Assembly (NCBI GenBank): GCA_964007875.1
Contig: CAXGAH010000003.1
Span: 1 to 64,000, forward strand
Length of the DNA: 64,000 nucleotides
Source: UBA1275 sp002323515
Lineage (GTDB): Bacteria; Bacteroidota; Rhodothermia; Balneolales; Balneolaceae
Direction: 5' to 3'
In this document: positions 37,755-47,384 of the stretch, one piece after another
How the letters are laid out: the number at the start of each line of letters is the position of its first letter
Numbering within the stretch: position 1 is the stretch's first letter
The notes under the pieces: generated by a model
Told to the model about the DNA's origin: nothing
The model's input: only the letters and a program-made list of their open reading frames with translations
Database searches by the model: none
Made by a program: the position numbers and the translations under genes

Positions 37755-40205
37755 ATGAATCTAATGCTTTACTACATATCTAATTTCTTAAAAAAAATTA
37801 ACTTAGGGAATCGTCATCAAATTATTTGGTTTTGCATACTATCGGTAGCCATATTATGTAAAAATGGGTACGCTCAAGAAATCATTTTAACTAATAATGG
37901 TGGTTTTGAAAATGCTAATGTTGATGACTCAACAGATATAAGTGATTGGAGCTTAATTATCGCTTCGGACTCTGAAGCTAAATTTATTATAACAGACCAA
38001 AACGTTCATTCAGGTGAAAAGGCATTACAAGTTGTTATTGGTAGTACTGGAGCAAATCAATGGAATATACAAGCTGTAAATGAACCAATAAAATTGGTGC
38101 CTGGGTTAACACATACCTACAAAGTATGGCTAAAAGCCTCATCTAATGGGTCTTTAGCAAATATAACAATTGGGAGACCGGACTATTCTGGTGAACTAGG
38201 TAGGGTAGGAAAAGTCAATATTGGCACTACATGGGCTGAATATAGCTTTGAGTTTCAAGTCGATGATAATGACACACTAGCAAGAGCCCCTATACACTTT
38301 AATTTCAATGAAAATATAGGTGACACAATCTGGATTGATGATTTTAGTATATCATATCCAAGAATTGTTGGAGAGCCAATTATTTTTGAAGCTGAAGCCG
38401 GGATTATAGGTAACGAATGGATTACTGAAACTGATAATGATGACGAAAATACATACATAACCATTACAACTGACTATAATGAAAGTACGGGTAATGATTC
38501 CATACCGGGAAATAATCGCACTGTAAGCTATGAACTAAATTTTCCTGATACAGGTACTTATGATCTATTTGCTAGAATATGGGTCGGCCCTGATTCAACT
38601 GAAAATGATAGTTGGTTTTTACCAAAAAACTTTGGCCAGTCTGATCCAAATATAGCTGCTGATTGGACAATAGTAGACAATTTGGCTGATGCAGGATTTG
38701 ATATTCCTGGTTCTATTGTCAGAACTAATGGCTATGTAGGATCTGAAAAATGGAAATGGGTCATATTGAATAGAAATCTGTCCGAGTTTTATCAAACAAT
38801 AACACTTGATAACCCTGATAGTTTAAGCCAAATATTTCAGATTGGTGCGCGTGAGATTGGATTAAAAATAGACAAATTAGCTTTTGGGCTTTCTAATTAT
38901 TATTACACCGTTGATAACTTAAATAATTATGAAGCTGGATCATTAATCCCCCCTGTTGAACCTAAAGAGCCTATAGCTAAAAATAAGATTAAATGGTTAG
39001 GTAATAACTTTAGATCTGTAGCTGACTGGGATAAATATTTTACCTACTACTGGAATCAGATTGTCCCAGGGAATGCCGGTAAATGGGGCAGTATTGAAAG
39101 GATCAAAGATGTTATGAATTGGACATATTTAGACCAAGGGTACAATTTTGCTAAAGAAAATGGATATCCTTTTAGGTTTCATGTGCTTATCTGGGGAAAT
39201 CAACAACCTAATTGGATTAATAATCTAAACCAGGAAGACCAGCTAAAAGAGATTGATGAGTGGATGGGATCAGTCGCTGAACGATATCCAGATATCGATT
39301 ATCTTGAAGTAGTAAATGAGTCTTTAGCTGGTCATAATCGCCCTAATGGTACAGAAGGTCCTGCAGATTATATCGATGCTTTAGGCGGTACTGGCGAAAC
39401 TGGTTATGATTGGATAATTACTGCGTTTGAGATGGCTAGAGAACACTTCCCAACAATCCCACTTATGATAAATGATTATGGAATTATGGGTAACCCTACA
39501 GCAGCTGATAGCTATATCAAAATAATAAAATTGCTTCAGGAACGAGGTTTGATTGATGCTATAGGAGTACAAGCTCACGCTTTTAGTACCCGAGGCTCAG
39601 CCACAAGCATGAGAAATATTTTAGATAAGTTAGCTGACACTGGTCTACCTATACAAGCAACTGAAATGGATATTGATGGTCTTCCAGGAAGTTCAAATAG
39701 TGTTTCTGATGAAAAACAATTAGAAGATATTCAGCGTATTTTTCCAGTATTCTGGGAACACCCATCTGTAATGGGAGTTACATTTTGGGGGTGGCAGAGA
39801 GGAATGTGGAGAGATGAATTTGATGCTTATTTAATGAGGAGTAACGGAGAAGAAAGGCCTGCTTTGCAGTGGTTACGTGCGTACGTAGATACTGCAAATG
39901 TTACGTATAATGTTAATAATGAAATTATTGAACAAATTCCTATTGGGTATAGTCTGTCACAAAATTATCCAAATCCATTTAATCCCTCAACGTATATCAA
40001 TTTCACCATACCTAATAATACTCATGTACGTATAACTGTATATGATATTACAGGAAGAGTCGTGCAACGACTATTAAGTGAAACAAAAGTAGCAGGTAAT
40101 CATAATATATACTTTAATGCAGACGAATTATCTAGTGGTGTTTACTTTTATGAAATGCAAACAGATGCATTTCGTGAAGTGAAAAAAATGAGTTTAATTA
40201 AATAG
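37755..40205 (+). CDS. Multidomain GH10 xylanase with carbohydrate-binding modules and T9SS sorting domain
   Basis: A protein of about 816 residues. After a signal peptide (cut near residue 41) comes a CBM4/9-like beta-sandwich (about 45-200, NGGFENANV to IWIDDFSI). A second carbohydrate-binding-like domain starts at PIIFEAEAGIIG (about 205-400). The GH10 domain (about 415-715) has acid/base E522 in LEVVNESLAGH and nucleophile E637 in QATEMDIDG. The last 80 residues are a T9SS type A sorting domain starting SQNYPNPFNPSTYINF. It should be exported to the cell surface and attack polymeric xylan. The frame opens at 37680 inside the previous gene; ATG 37755 fits the signal peptide. Confidence 0.92.
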   Translation: MNLMLYYISNFLKKINLGNRHQIIWFCILSVAILCKNGYAQEIILTNNGGFENANVDDSTDISDWSLIIASDSEAKFIITDQNVHSGEKALQVVIGSTGANQWNIQAVNEPIKLVPGLTHTYKVWLKASSNGSLANITIGRPDYSGELGRVGKVNIGTTWAEYSFEFQVDDNDTLARAPIHFNFNENIGDTIWIDDFSISYPRIVGEPIIFEAEAGIIGNEWITETDNDDENTYITITTDYNESTGNDSIPGNNRTVSYELNFPDTGTYDLFARIWVGPDSTENDSWFLPKNFGQSDPNIAADWTIVDNLADAGFDIPGSIVRTNGYVGSEKWKWVILNRNLSEFYQTITLDNPDSLSQIFQIGAREIGLKIDKLAFGLSNYYYTVDNLNNYEAGSLIPPVEPKEPIAKNKIKWLGNNFRSVADWDKYFTYYWNQIVPGNAGKWGSIERIKDVMNWTYLDQGYNFAKENGYPFRFHVLIWGNQQPNWINNLNQEDQLKEIDEWMGSVAERYPDIDYLEVVNESLAGHNRPNGTEGPADYIDALGGTGETGYDWIITAFEMAREHFPTIPLMINDYGIMGNPTAADSYIKIIKLLQERGLIDAIGVQAHAFSTRGSATSMRNILDKLADTGLPIQATEMDIDGLPGSSNSVSDEKQLEDIQRIFPVFWEHPSVMGVTFWGWQRGMWRDEFDAYLMRSNGEERPALQWLRAYVDTANVTYNVNNEIIEQIPIGYSLSQNYPNPFNPSTYINFTIPNNTHVRITVYDITGRVVQRLLSETKVAGNHNIYFNADELSSGVYFYEMQTDAFREVKKMSLIK

Positions 40206-40336
40206 ATCTTTACTCAATCTTTCAGTGATAAATCAAATAAACTGAAAACTTAATTCACTAAAGTGACTTCAAATAATTCGTTAATACGTTTATTTGTTTC
40301 AAGTCCAGATTTCTACTGAATAGAAATAGCATATAT

Positions 40337-40355
40337 TTGAGCAAATTTTGCTCAA
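40337..40355. promoter_or_regulatory. Candidate operator: 19-bp perfect palindrome before the TonB receptor
   Basis: TTGAGCAAATTTTGCTCAA is a perfect 9+1+9 palindrome. It ends 121 bp upstream of the TonB receptor start. Its half-site is the one found before xylB (30001-30039), which suggests one regulator controls both units. Confidence 0.6.
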
Positions 40356-40475
40356 TATTTGAATCTTTTTTTGCACAATTTATTTGGATATTTGCCCTTA
40401 ATATCTATATTGATAGTACATTACAAAAAAGCCCTTTTTTACATTCTAGCTAACCATTATAAGTGAATAACAATA

Positions 40476-43400
40476 ATGTATGCACTCAAAACATCCATAC
40501 TCTTTTTACTATTAACAATTCTATCTGCAACTTGCCTAAAAGCCCAAGGCCAATCCCAAAATAATCGATTTGGTAATGTTAGTGGTATTGTTTCAGAATC
40601 TATTGATGGAGAAACACTAATTGGTGTCAACTTGTTAATCAAAGGCACAAGCTTAGGAACTTCGACAGATGAGTACGGTGAGTATATCATTCGCCGTATA
40701 CCTGAAGGTGAGCAAATTTTAATCGTAAGTTATATCGGGTATGAGTCTATTGAGAGGACTATTAATGTTATAAGTGGAGAAACTACTGTTATTAACTTTA
40801 CACTTATACCTCAAACACTTGAAGGACAAGAGGTTGTAGTAAGTTCACAAGCTTCTGGTCAAAAGAGTGCTATAAATGAACAAATTAATTCTCGTACAAT
40901 CAAAAATGTTGTTTCAGCAGAAAAAATTCGAGAATTACCCGATGCTAGCGCTGCAACAGCCATTAGCAGACTCCCAGGTGTTTCACTTGAGGGTGGTGAT
41001 AAAATTGTACTTAGAGGCATTAAAGCTTCAATGAATTCAATTACTGTAAATGGAATTCAGTTACCATCAACCTCTATGAATGATAGAGCTACAAATTTGG
41101 GATTTATATCATCAAATATGTTAGCTGGTATTGATGTTACAAAAGCTATAACACCAGATATGGACGCAAATGCAATCGGTGGTACAGTAAATTTAAGGCT
41201 GCAAGAAGCTCCAGAGGATTTACGCTTCGATTTTTTAATGGAAGGAAGCTATAATACTCAAGATGAAACTGCAGATAATTACCAAATTTGGGGCAGTGTA
41301 AGTAATAGATTTTTAAAGAATAAACTTGGTGTTTTTGTTCAATTAAATGCAAATAGAAGTAATGGAGGTGGGGATTACTCACAAGCTGGATATAGCATAC
41401 AGAACGTTACAGACGAAGTACTACCCTATGGTGAAGCAGTGTATGCAATGAATAGCTTTGTATATGGTGATCAAGTTCGTATAACTGAGCAAACAGGTGG
41501 AAATTTAATTCTAGATTTCAAATTATCGAATACCAAAATAGCTCTGCAAAATACATATGCTACTACAAATAACAATTATTCAGGACATTTGGATCGACTG
41601 CTACTTGCCGTTGGAGAACGTCGATTCGATACCGACAGAGACATTAGCAGTAAAAAATTATTAATAAATGCCTTGCAAATCGAGAATGATCTTGACTTTG
41701 TACAAATTAATTTAAGTCTTTCAAGTGCTTTCAGTGATAAAAACACCGATTTACGGTATGGGCAAAATAATAGTTTCGACTTTCAAAATGCTTCGATTTC
41801 ACCTTTCTTATCAAATTTCCCAGTTAATGAAAGACTTCTACTAACACCAGAAGATATTTATCAATTAGAATTCAATTCAGAATACTTGGAGTCCGATATT
41901 ACACCAACACGAGGTGAACGCCAATGGCAAGAATTTTCAGAATGGCAAAAAGTAGCCAAATTAGATTTAACCTTTCCAATAGGCATAACAAATAATATAA
42001 CTGGTGAATTTAAAGCGGGGGGGCTATATAAAACCTCTGAAAGAGAAAATGGGCAAGACAGAATAACTGCACGGATTGCTGAGAATCCAACTCTCTCAAA
42101 TAGTCTAGCTGAAGAATGGATGAGAGAGCGTGGCATGGATCCTACAAGGCCGCCATTATTTTCAGACTTTAAGAATTATGAGTATGGTGATGGAAGAGGT
42201 TCAAACTATTTAGGTGGCGATTACATAATGAGCCAGGTAATAGATACAGAATTAATGGACCAATATGTTCGCTTAGCAAGTGGAAATGGGATAGATGGAT
42301 GGGGTTTTCATAAAGCAGATACAAGAAAAAATGATTACATAGGTACAGAGACTATTTCTGCTTTCTATGGAATGATAGATTTTAATCTATGGAATAAATT
42401 TCGTGTTCTGGGTGGTATACGATATGAAAATTTACATTCTGATTATGATGCAAATATGACACTTACTACTCATCCAATTGATGGTAATGCCCGTATTCCA
42501 AATGAAGAGTTTGATACACCTGAAGTGCAATTTGTTGCAGATTCATTGACTAGTATAGATAAAAATATCGATCACTGGTTTCCAAATATGCAACTTCAAT
42601 ACAAAATTAACGCCAACATTGACCTCAGGTTAGCATACACCAAGTCGCTCTCAAGGCCAGACTACAACGCTATTGTCCCAAGTATCTACTCAGCTTCTTC
42701 AGAATCAGGTAGAGCAGGAAATCCAAATTTAAAACCAGCAGTATCTGATAACTTTGACGCTTATTTATCTTTTTACAATAATCAGATTGGGTTATTTACA
42801 ATTGGTGCGTTCTACAAAGAAATTGAAAATATGTTTTATTCCGAAGCCAGGTTATATGAAAATCTAGATGAGAGTATTATCTATCCTTCATTATCTGAAA
42901 TGGACAGAATAAACTTTCAAGCTCCAAGTTCAAAAGCTAGCATTACTACCTTTTTTAACAATCCATACCCTGCTCATATTAGAGGTATAGAATTAGACTG
43001 GCAATCACACTTATGGTACTTACCAAAACTATGGAGTAATATTGTTTTAAGTATAAACTATACTCGTTCATTTTCTGAAATGGACTATGCACAAACAAAT
43101 TATAAACAAGAACAAGATTGTAGCGGGCGCTTTTGCATACCAATAGCAGTCCCATTTGACACATTAAGAACTGCGCGTTTAATCCAACAGGGTAATCATT
43201 TAGTTAATATGTCGATTGGCTATGACTATAAAGGCTTTTCCGGACGTGTTTCTTATCGTATGCAGGGTAATGTCATTACTAGGGTAGCTAATCGCCCAGA
43301 AGCAGATTTATTTAGTGGAAATAGTCATGACTGGGATTTAACAATTAGACAGAAAATGCCCCTTGATGGATTAAGCTTATTTTTAAACGTTATGAATATT

Positions 43401-43526
43401 GGTTATTTACCAAATAAAAATTATCAAAGATTTAAGCGTGATCCTGAAGGGCAGGTACTAAATAACTTAACACGAACTTCTTATTATGCTAGACGATTTC
43501 AAATTGGCCTAAGGTATAGTTTTTAG
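40476..43526 (+). CDS. TonB-dependent receptor without SusD partner
   Basis: A 1016-residue outer-membrane receptor. The signal peptide is followed by a carboxypeptidase-regulatory-like domain (about 33-120, GNVSGIVSESIDGETLIGVN). The plug (about 130-260) contains IRELPDASAATAISRLPGVS and PDMDANAIGGTVNLR, typical of the Caulobacter/Xanthomonas-type TonB receptors rather than SusC. The barrel ends with YYARRFQIGLRYSF. It should import xylan-derived oligosaccharides. No SusD-like gene occurs anywhere in the locus; the next gene is a T9SS-secreted beta-helix protein. It has its own 270-bp upstream region with an operator-like palindrome. Confidence 0.92.
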   Translation: MYALKTSILFLLLTILSATCLKAQGQSQNNRFGNVSGIVSESIDGETLIGVNLLIKGTSLGTSTDEYGEYIIRRIPEGEQILIVSYIGYESIERTINVISGETTVINFTLIPQTLEGQEVVVSSQASGQKSAINEQINSRTIKNVVSAEKIRELPDASAATAISRLPGVSLEGGDKIVLRGIKASMNSITVNGIQLPSTSMNDRATNLGFISSNMLAGIDVTKAITPDMDANAIGGTVNLRLQEAPEDLRFDFLMEGSYNTQDETADNYQIWGSVSNRFLKNKLGVFVQLNANRSNGGGDYSQAGYSIQNVTDEVLPYGEAVYAMNSFVYGDQVRITEQTGGNLILDFKLSNTKIALQNTYATTNNNYSGHLDRLLLAVGERRFDTDRDISSKKLLINALQIENDLDFVQINLSLSSAFSDKNTDLRYGQNNSFDFQNASISPFLSNFPVNERLLLTPEDIYQLEFNSEYLESDITPTRGERQWQEFSEWQKVAKLDLTFPIGITNNITGEFKAGGLYKTSERENGQDRITARIAENPTLSNSLAEEWMRERGMDPTRPPLFSDFKNYEYGDGRGSNYLGGDYIMSQVIDTELMDQYVRLASGNGIDGWGFHKADTRKNDYIGTETISAFYGMIDFNLWNKFRVLGGIRYENLHSDYDANMTLTTHPIDGNARIPNEEFDTPEVQFVADSLTSIDKNIDHWFPNMQLQYKINANIDLRLAYTKSLSRPDYNAIVPSIYSASSESGRAGNPNLKPAVSDNFDAYLSFYNNQIGLFTIGAFYKEIENMFYSEARLYENLDESIIYPSLSEMDRINFQAPSSKASITTFFNNPYPAHIRGIELDWQSHLWYLPKLWSNIVLSINYTRSFSEMDYAQTNYKQEQDCSGRFCIPIAVPFDTLRTARLIQQGNHLVNMSIGYDYKGFSGRVSYRMQGNVITRVANRPEADLFSGNSHDWDLTIRQKMPLDGLSLFLNVMNIGYLPNKNYQRFKRDPEGQVLNNLTRTSYYARRFQIGLRYSF

Positions 43527-43608
43527 TGTATTTAAAATAAGATTTTTCGCCTATACAGAAATTAATTCGTTGAAAAATAAATAATAAAAAATGATAGGAG
43601 TAATAACT

Positions 43609-45510
43609 ATGAAAAAAATACTGCTACTAACAATAACAGTAATCTTGAGCTACTCAAGTGCTTTTGCTCAGATGGGTTATGATCCATTTGTATCTGAAGT
43701 CCGCGGTGACACACTACTTGTTAAGGACTACTACGATATGGAATCACAGCCAAACTCACTCGTAAATGTAATTCAGTCTGATACTACTGATGTACCTACA
43801 GGTAGAGTGTATGAGCTAAAAAGATCTGGATGGTATCCACTATTAAATCCAGTCACAAATAATGGACGCCCAATGACTATCGCTGGTCAGGCTTCTAAAA
43901 GTATAGTCCAGACTAAAGATGCAAACACAGATGGATATCCTGCTGTAATATCAGGGATGTTTGTTGATGCAGATCAAAAAGCTAATGGAAATATACGTTA
44001 CAGCGATGATACAACTATTAAGAATGTTGCCATATCGCAGACTAATACGGGAGGTAACTTGGGATGGACATTCTTTGTAGCTACTGCTGCAGATAAACAT
44101 CTTACACTAGATGGAGTTATGATGGAATCTACTAAGTGGGTATTTGCTCAATCAAATCCTTCAACAGGGTCATCTTTTACAGTAAAAAATGCTTATTTCG
44201 TAAATATGAGTGGGCAACCATGTCGACGTAATGGTGGTGTTTGGGATAACGTAAATAATAATACTGTACTTATGCATGTAGAGAATAGTACCCACATTAT
44301 GGGATCGGGTATGATATACAAAATGCGTGGTTATCCTATAAATCAGGCAACTTTTAATCATAATACATTCGTAAATATATCAGGTCAAGTTTTTGCATCT
44401 ATGGGGCATCAAAGTGATTTAACCGTCGCCAATAACTTATTTATAAATACTAATGTACAAGCATATGTACCAGGTCTAGATTATGCTGAAACTGACCAAG
44501 ACAGATTACCTCATGGTATTGTTAATATTGATAGTGTTCGCTACATAGATGATAGTGGGATTGAGCGTTTAGCCATTGACTCCACTTGGATAAGAGATAA
44601 TATAGGTGTTGAACCATCAGAATTTGGTCCAAATAACCGACATGTACTTGTTACAAATAATGGCGTATTCTGGGATGAAAAATTAGCAACTATACCAACG
44701 CAATTAAATGATGCTGGAACAACTTGTCCATCAGATGAAGGTAGTTCATCTTGCATTGAAGGAAACAATACTTGGGTACCTCAAACAATAACTATGAATT
44801 CAAGAACTAAGGCAATGTTTGATGACAACGAAACATATCCTTATTTGCAAAACAATGAATGGATTGAGGGAGGTGCACCATCCTTTACTGATCCAGCAGG
44901 TTTGATGACAGATGCTGTTGATGATTTAATAGCTTGGAGTGTAGCTGCTGCTTCTGTACCATCTGATCCAATGGCTCATTGGAGAGCTACAGATAATCCT
45001 TGGGAAGCAGGACAAGGTTTTGTTTTCTCTGATTTCCCTGTTCTAGCTGATTTGTCTTATTCTAATTCACAATACCTAACTGCCAGTACAGATGGACAAC
45101 CTATAGGTGATTTAAACTGGTTCCCAGCTGAGAAGGCTAATTTTGATCAAAACCGAGATCAGCACTATGCTAAATTAAGAACTGCTCTAGAAACCGGTAA
45201 CGCAGTTGGTGTAAATAATGAAAGAGTAGATTCAGATATACCAGTATCAATCAAATTAAATCAGAACTATCCTAATCCATTTAATCCGTCTACAACCATA
45301 AGTTTTAACCTTCCAATTACAATGGAAATTTCACTTAAGGTTTATGATTTATTGGGTAGAGAAGTTGCAACTTTGATTAATAACGAACAGTACACTGCTG
45401 GTTTAAATAATGTAACATTTGATGCAAGTAACCTTGCCAGTGGTATGTATATTTATGAATTAACAAGTGCAAACTTGTCAATAACAAAGAAAATGTCGCT
45501 CATAAAATAA
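43609..45510 (+). CDS. T9SS-secreted right-handed beta-helix protein of unknown function
   Basis: A protein of about 633 residues. I do not recognise an enzyme family. The signal peptide ends near SSAFAQ. The central part (about 90-300) has beta-helix-like repeats such as LTLDGVMMESTKWVF, FTVKNAYFVNMSGQP and LTVANNLFINTNVQA. A C-terminal domain (about 440-530) has ADLSYSNSQYLTAS, then GQPIGDLNWFP, and the end is a T9SS sorting domain with NQNYPNPFNPSTTISF. ATG 43609 is supported by AGGAG at 43596-43600; an upstream frame start at 43591 lacks this. Its place directly after the TonB receptor suggests a surface glycan-binding or glycan-cleaving partner. Confidence 0.75.
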   Translation: MKKILLLTITVILSYSSAFAQMGYDPFVSEVRGDTLLVKDYYDMESQPNSLVNVIQSDTTDVPTGRVYELKRSGWYPLLNPVTNNGRPMTIAGQASKSIVQTKDANTDGYPAVISGMFVDADQKANGNIRYSDDTTIKNVAISQTNTGGNLGWTFFVATAADKHLTLDGVMMESTKWVFAQSNPSTGSSFTVKNAYFVNMSGQPCRRNGGVWDNVNNNTVLMHVENSTHIMGSGMIYKMRGYPINQATFNHNTFVNISGQVFASMGHQSDLTVANNLFINTNVQAYVPGLDYAETDQDRLPHGIVNIDSVRYIDDSGIERLAIDSTWIRDNIGVEPSEFGPNNRHVLVTNNGVFWDEKLATIPTQLNDAGTTCPSDEGSSSCIEGNNTWVPQTITMNSRTKAMFDDNETYPYLQNNEWIEGGAPSFTDPAGLMTDAVDDLIAWSVAAASVPSDPMAHWRATDNPWEAGQGFVFSDFPVLADLSYSNSQYLTASTDGQPIGDLNWFPAEKANFDQNRDQHYAKLRTALETGNAVGVNNERVDSDIPVSIKLNQNYPNPFNPSTTISFNLPITMEISLKVYDLLGREVATLINNEQYTAGLNNVTFDASNLASGMYIYELTSANLSITKKMSLIK

Positions 45511-45539
45511 ATACTGCTTTTTATACCTTAAATACTTTA

Positions 45540-45576
45540 AACCCCGGCTTCATAAATATTGAAGCCGGGGTTTTTT
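45540..45576 (+). terminator. Strong Rho-independent terminator after the TonB/beta-helix unit
   Basis: AACCCCGGCTTC (45540-45551) pairs with GAAGCCGGGGTT (45561-45572), with a T run to 45576. It ends the TonB receptor operon before the parvulin-like gene. Confidence 0.9.
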
Positions 45577-45629
45577 CATAATTCATATCTTAATCCCTTA
45601 ACACCAACAAAGTGATAAACAACTTTTTC

Positions 45630-47384
45630 ATGTCATTTAAAATAAAATTAGTTTCTGTTGTAATACATTTAATTTTCATTGCCGTGATATTAACTAATTG
45701 CTCAAATATTCAGCAAAAGGAAGCTGATATAGTTGCAAGAGTTAAGGGTATCGGTGATATAAGTTTCAATGAACTCCAAAATCATTATAGAGATTATCAA
45801 TATGATTTAAAATATCGAGATAATCCTGAACAAGGCTATCAAGAAGCACTACAATCTCTCATGTTGTTTAAAAGAAAAGTAGCTGATTTTAAAAGAGAAA
45901 AAATGTATGAAAATAAAAAACTGATGAATCCTATTCAGCGTTATGTTAATGAAGAAATACGAAGATTATATTTTGAAGAGGAATACTTAGGCAAGTATAT
46001 CAATGAAGCATCAATTACTAGTTATTACCAGTTGATGAATAAAGAAATAACGTATCAACAATTAGTACTAAATAAATACCAAAACACTAACTTAGAAATA
46101 AGTGTAGAATCTAGAATAGATCAAATATTGTCAGAAATTAATTCCGGAACTGACTTTGATACACTCGTAAGCAGATATTCCGAAGATATTACAAACAATA
46201 ATAATGGGCTCATGCCACCGATCAACTGGCGAAATGGCTGGCTAAATTCAACTAATAGAGCAATTTCTAATATGAATATTGGAGATATTGAAGTACTGGA
46301 ATCTGAATCCCTGTACTACATAATCAAGATAAGCGATATTAAAATTATCGATAAACCTCAATTAAATAATGTTAGGCCAACAATAATTAAAAATTTGAGA
46401 GAACAATATTTAGATAGAGCACTCCGAGAATTTGCATTTATGGAAGACAACATTGTAGATACAAAGGATTTTGAGTGGAATGAAGAAGCAATCAAAGAAA
46501 TTGCAGATTGGTCAAAAGATGACAGTTTTTTTCTTGGTAGGTACAAGGACACCATAAATGAAGCCATTAATTTGAGCAATAATAAAACCATTATTTCAAA
46601 TAATTTAGAAGACATTAAATATGATAACCTACTTTACTTTTTAAATGACTTATTGATTCCAGGTATTGAAAAAGATATTTCTGAAAATGATCTGAAAAAC
46701 TATATCATTGAAGCCATAAGAACAGGTCTAATTATAAATAAGGCCAAAGATTTAGGTTATGATGAAAAAATTTTAACAGAGAATGCAACAGATGCATTAG
46801 AATTTCAATATCAAAAGATCTATACAATTGAAAATGTTGATAATAAGATACCTACGGCGAATGAAACAATATTAAAAGAATTTTATAATGAACATAAAGA
46901 CTCACTTTTATATCAATATGCCATAACCTCCATTTACGTCAAATTATTCGATGACAAAAGTGAGGCATTAAAAATGATTGAAAATATCAATGCTGGAGAA
47001 TCTTTTGAACAAGCTGCTAACAGAACCTATAAAGTCAAAAGTTTTATAAAAAATAAAGAGGGTAAAATAAGTTCATACAACAGTAAAGAAGAACCAATTT
47101 TTGGTGATATTGCATTTGAAATGGAACCTAATGAGATCATAGGACCTATAAATACGTATGAACTAGATATACAAAAATTTGCAGTTATAAAGAGTTCAAG
47201 AAAAATTGAAGAAAAGGTTCCCACTTTCAATGAGATAGAGAACATAGAAAAACTTTTTGAAACTTACTATAGAGGGCAATTAAATCAAAGAGTTAAAGAT
47301 GTACTAGCTTCAAAATATCCAGTACTTAAGTTCGACGATATTATTTCGAAAAATATTAATAGCAGTCTCTATGATAAACAATAA
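45630..47384 (+). CDS. Parvulin-type (SurA/PpiC-like) lipoprotein
   Basis: A protein of about 584 residues. The signal peptide ends in lipobox ILTNC (C24), so it is a periplasmic lipoprotein. The N-terminal helical part resembles SurA-type chaperones. One parvulin-like domain lies at about 139-239 (TDFDTLVSRYSED, then NIGDIEVLESESLYYIIKI), and a second, weaker one at about 434-534 (AGESFEQAANRTYKVK, then EPNEIIGPINTYE). Key isomerase residues are not all conserved, so chaperone rather than catalytic action is possible. It overlaps the next gene by 14 bp, implying coupled translation. Such a gene is not expected in a polysaccharide locus. ATG 45630 is preferred over GTG 45612. Confidence 0.72.
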   Translation: MSFKIKLVSVVIHLIFIAVILTNCSNIQQKEADIVARVKGIGDISFNELQNHYRDYQYDLKYRDNPEQGYQEALQSLMLFKRKVADFKREKMYENKKLMNPIQRYVNEEIRRLYFEEEYLGKYINEASITSYYQLMNKEITYQQLVLNKYQNTNLEISVESRIDQILSEINSGTDFDTLVSRYSEDITNNNNGLMPPINWRNGWLNSTNRAISNMNIGDIEVLESESLYYIIKISDIKIIDKPQLNNVRPTIIKNLREQYLDRALREFAFMEDNIVDTKDFEWNEEAIKEIADWSKDDSFFLGRYKDTINEAINLSNNKTIISNNLEDIKYDNLLYFLNDLLIPGIEKDISENDLKNYIIEAIRTGLIINKAKDLGYDEKILTENATDALEFQYQKIYTIENVDNKIPTANETILKEFYNEHKDSLLYQYAITSIYVKLFDDKSEALKMIENINAGESFEQAANRTYKVKSFIKNKEGKISSYNSKEEPIFGDIAFEMEPNEIIGPINTYELDIQKFAVIKSSRKIEEKVPTFNEIENIEKLFETYYRGQLNQRVKDVLASKYPVLKFDDIISKNINSSLYDKQ

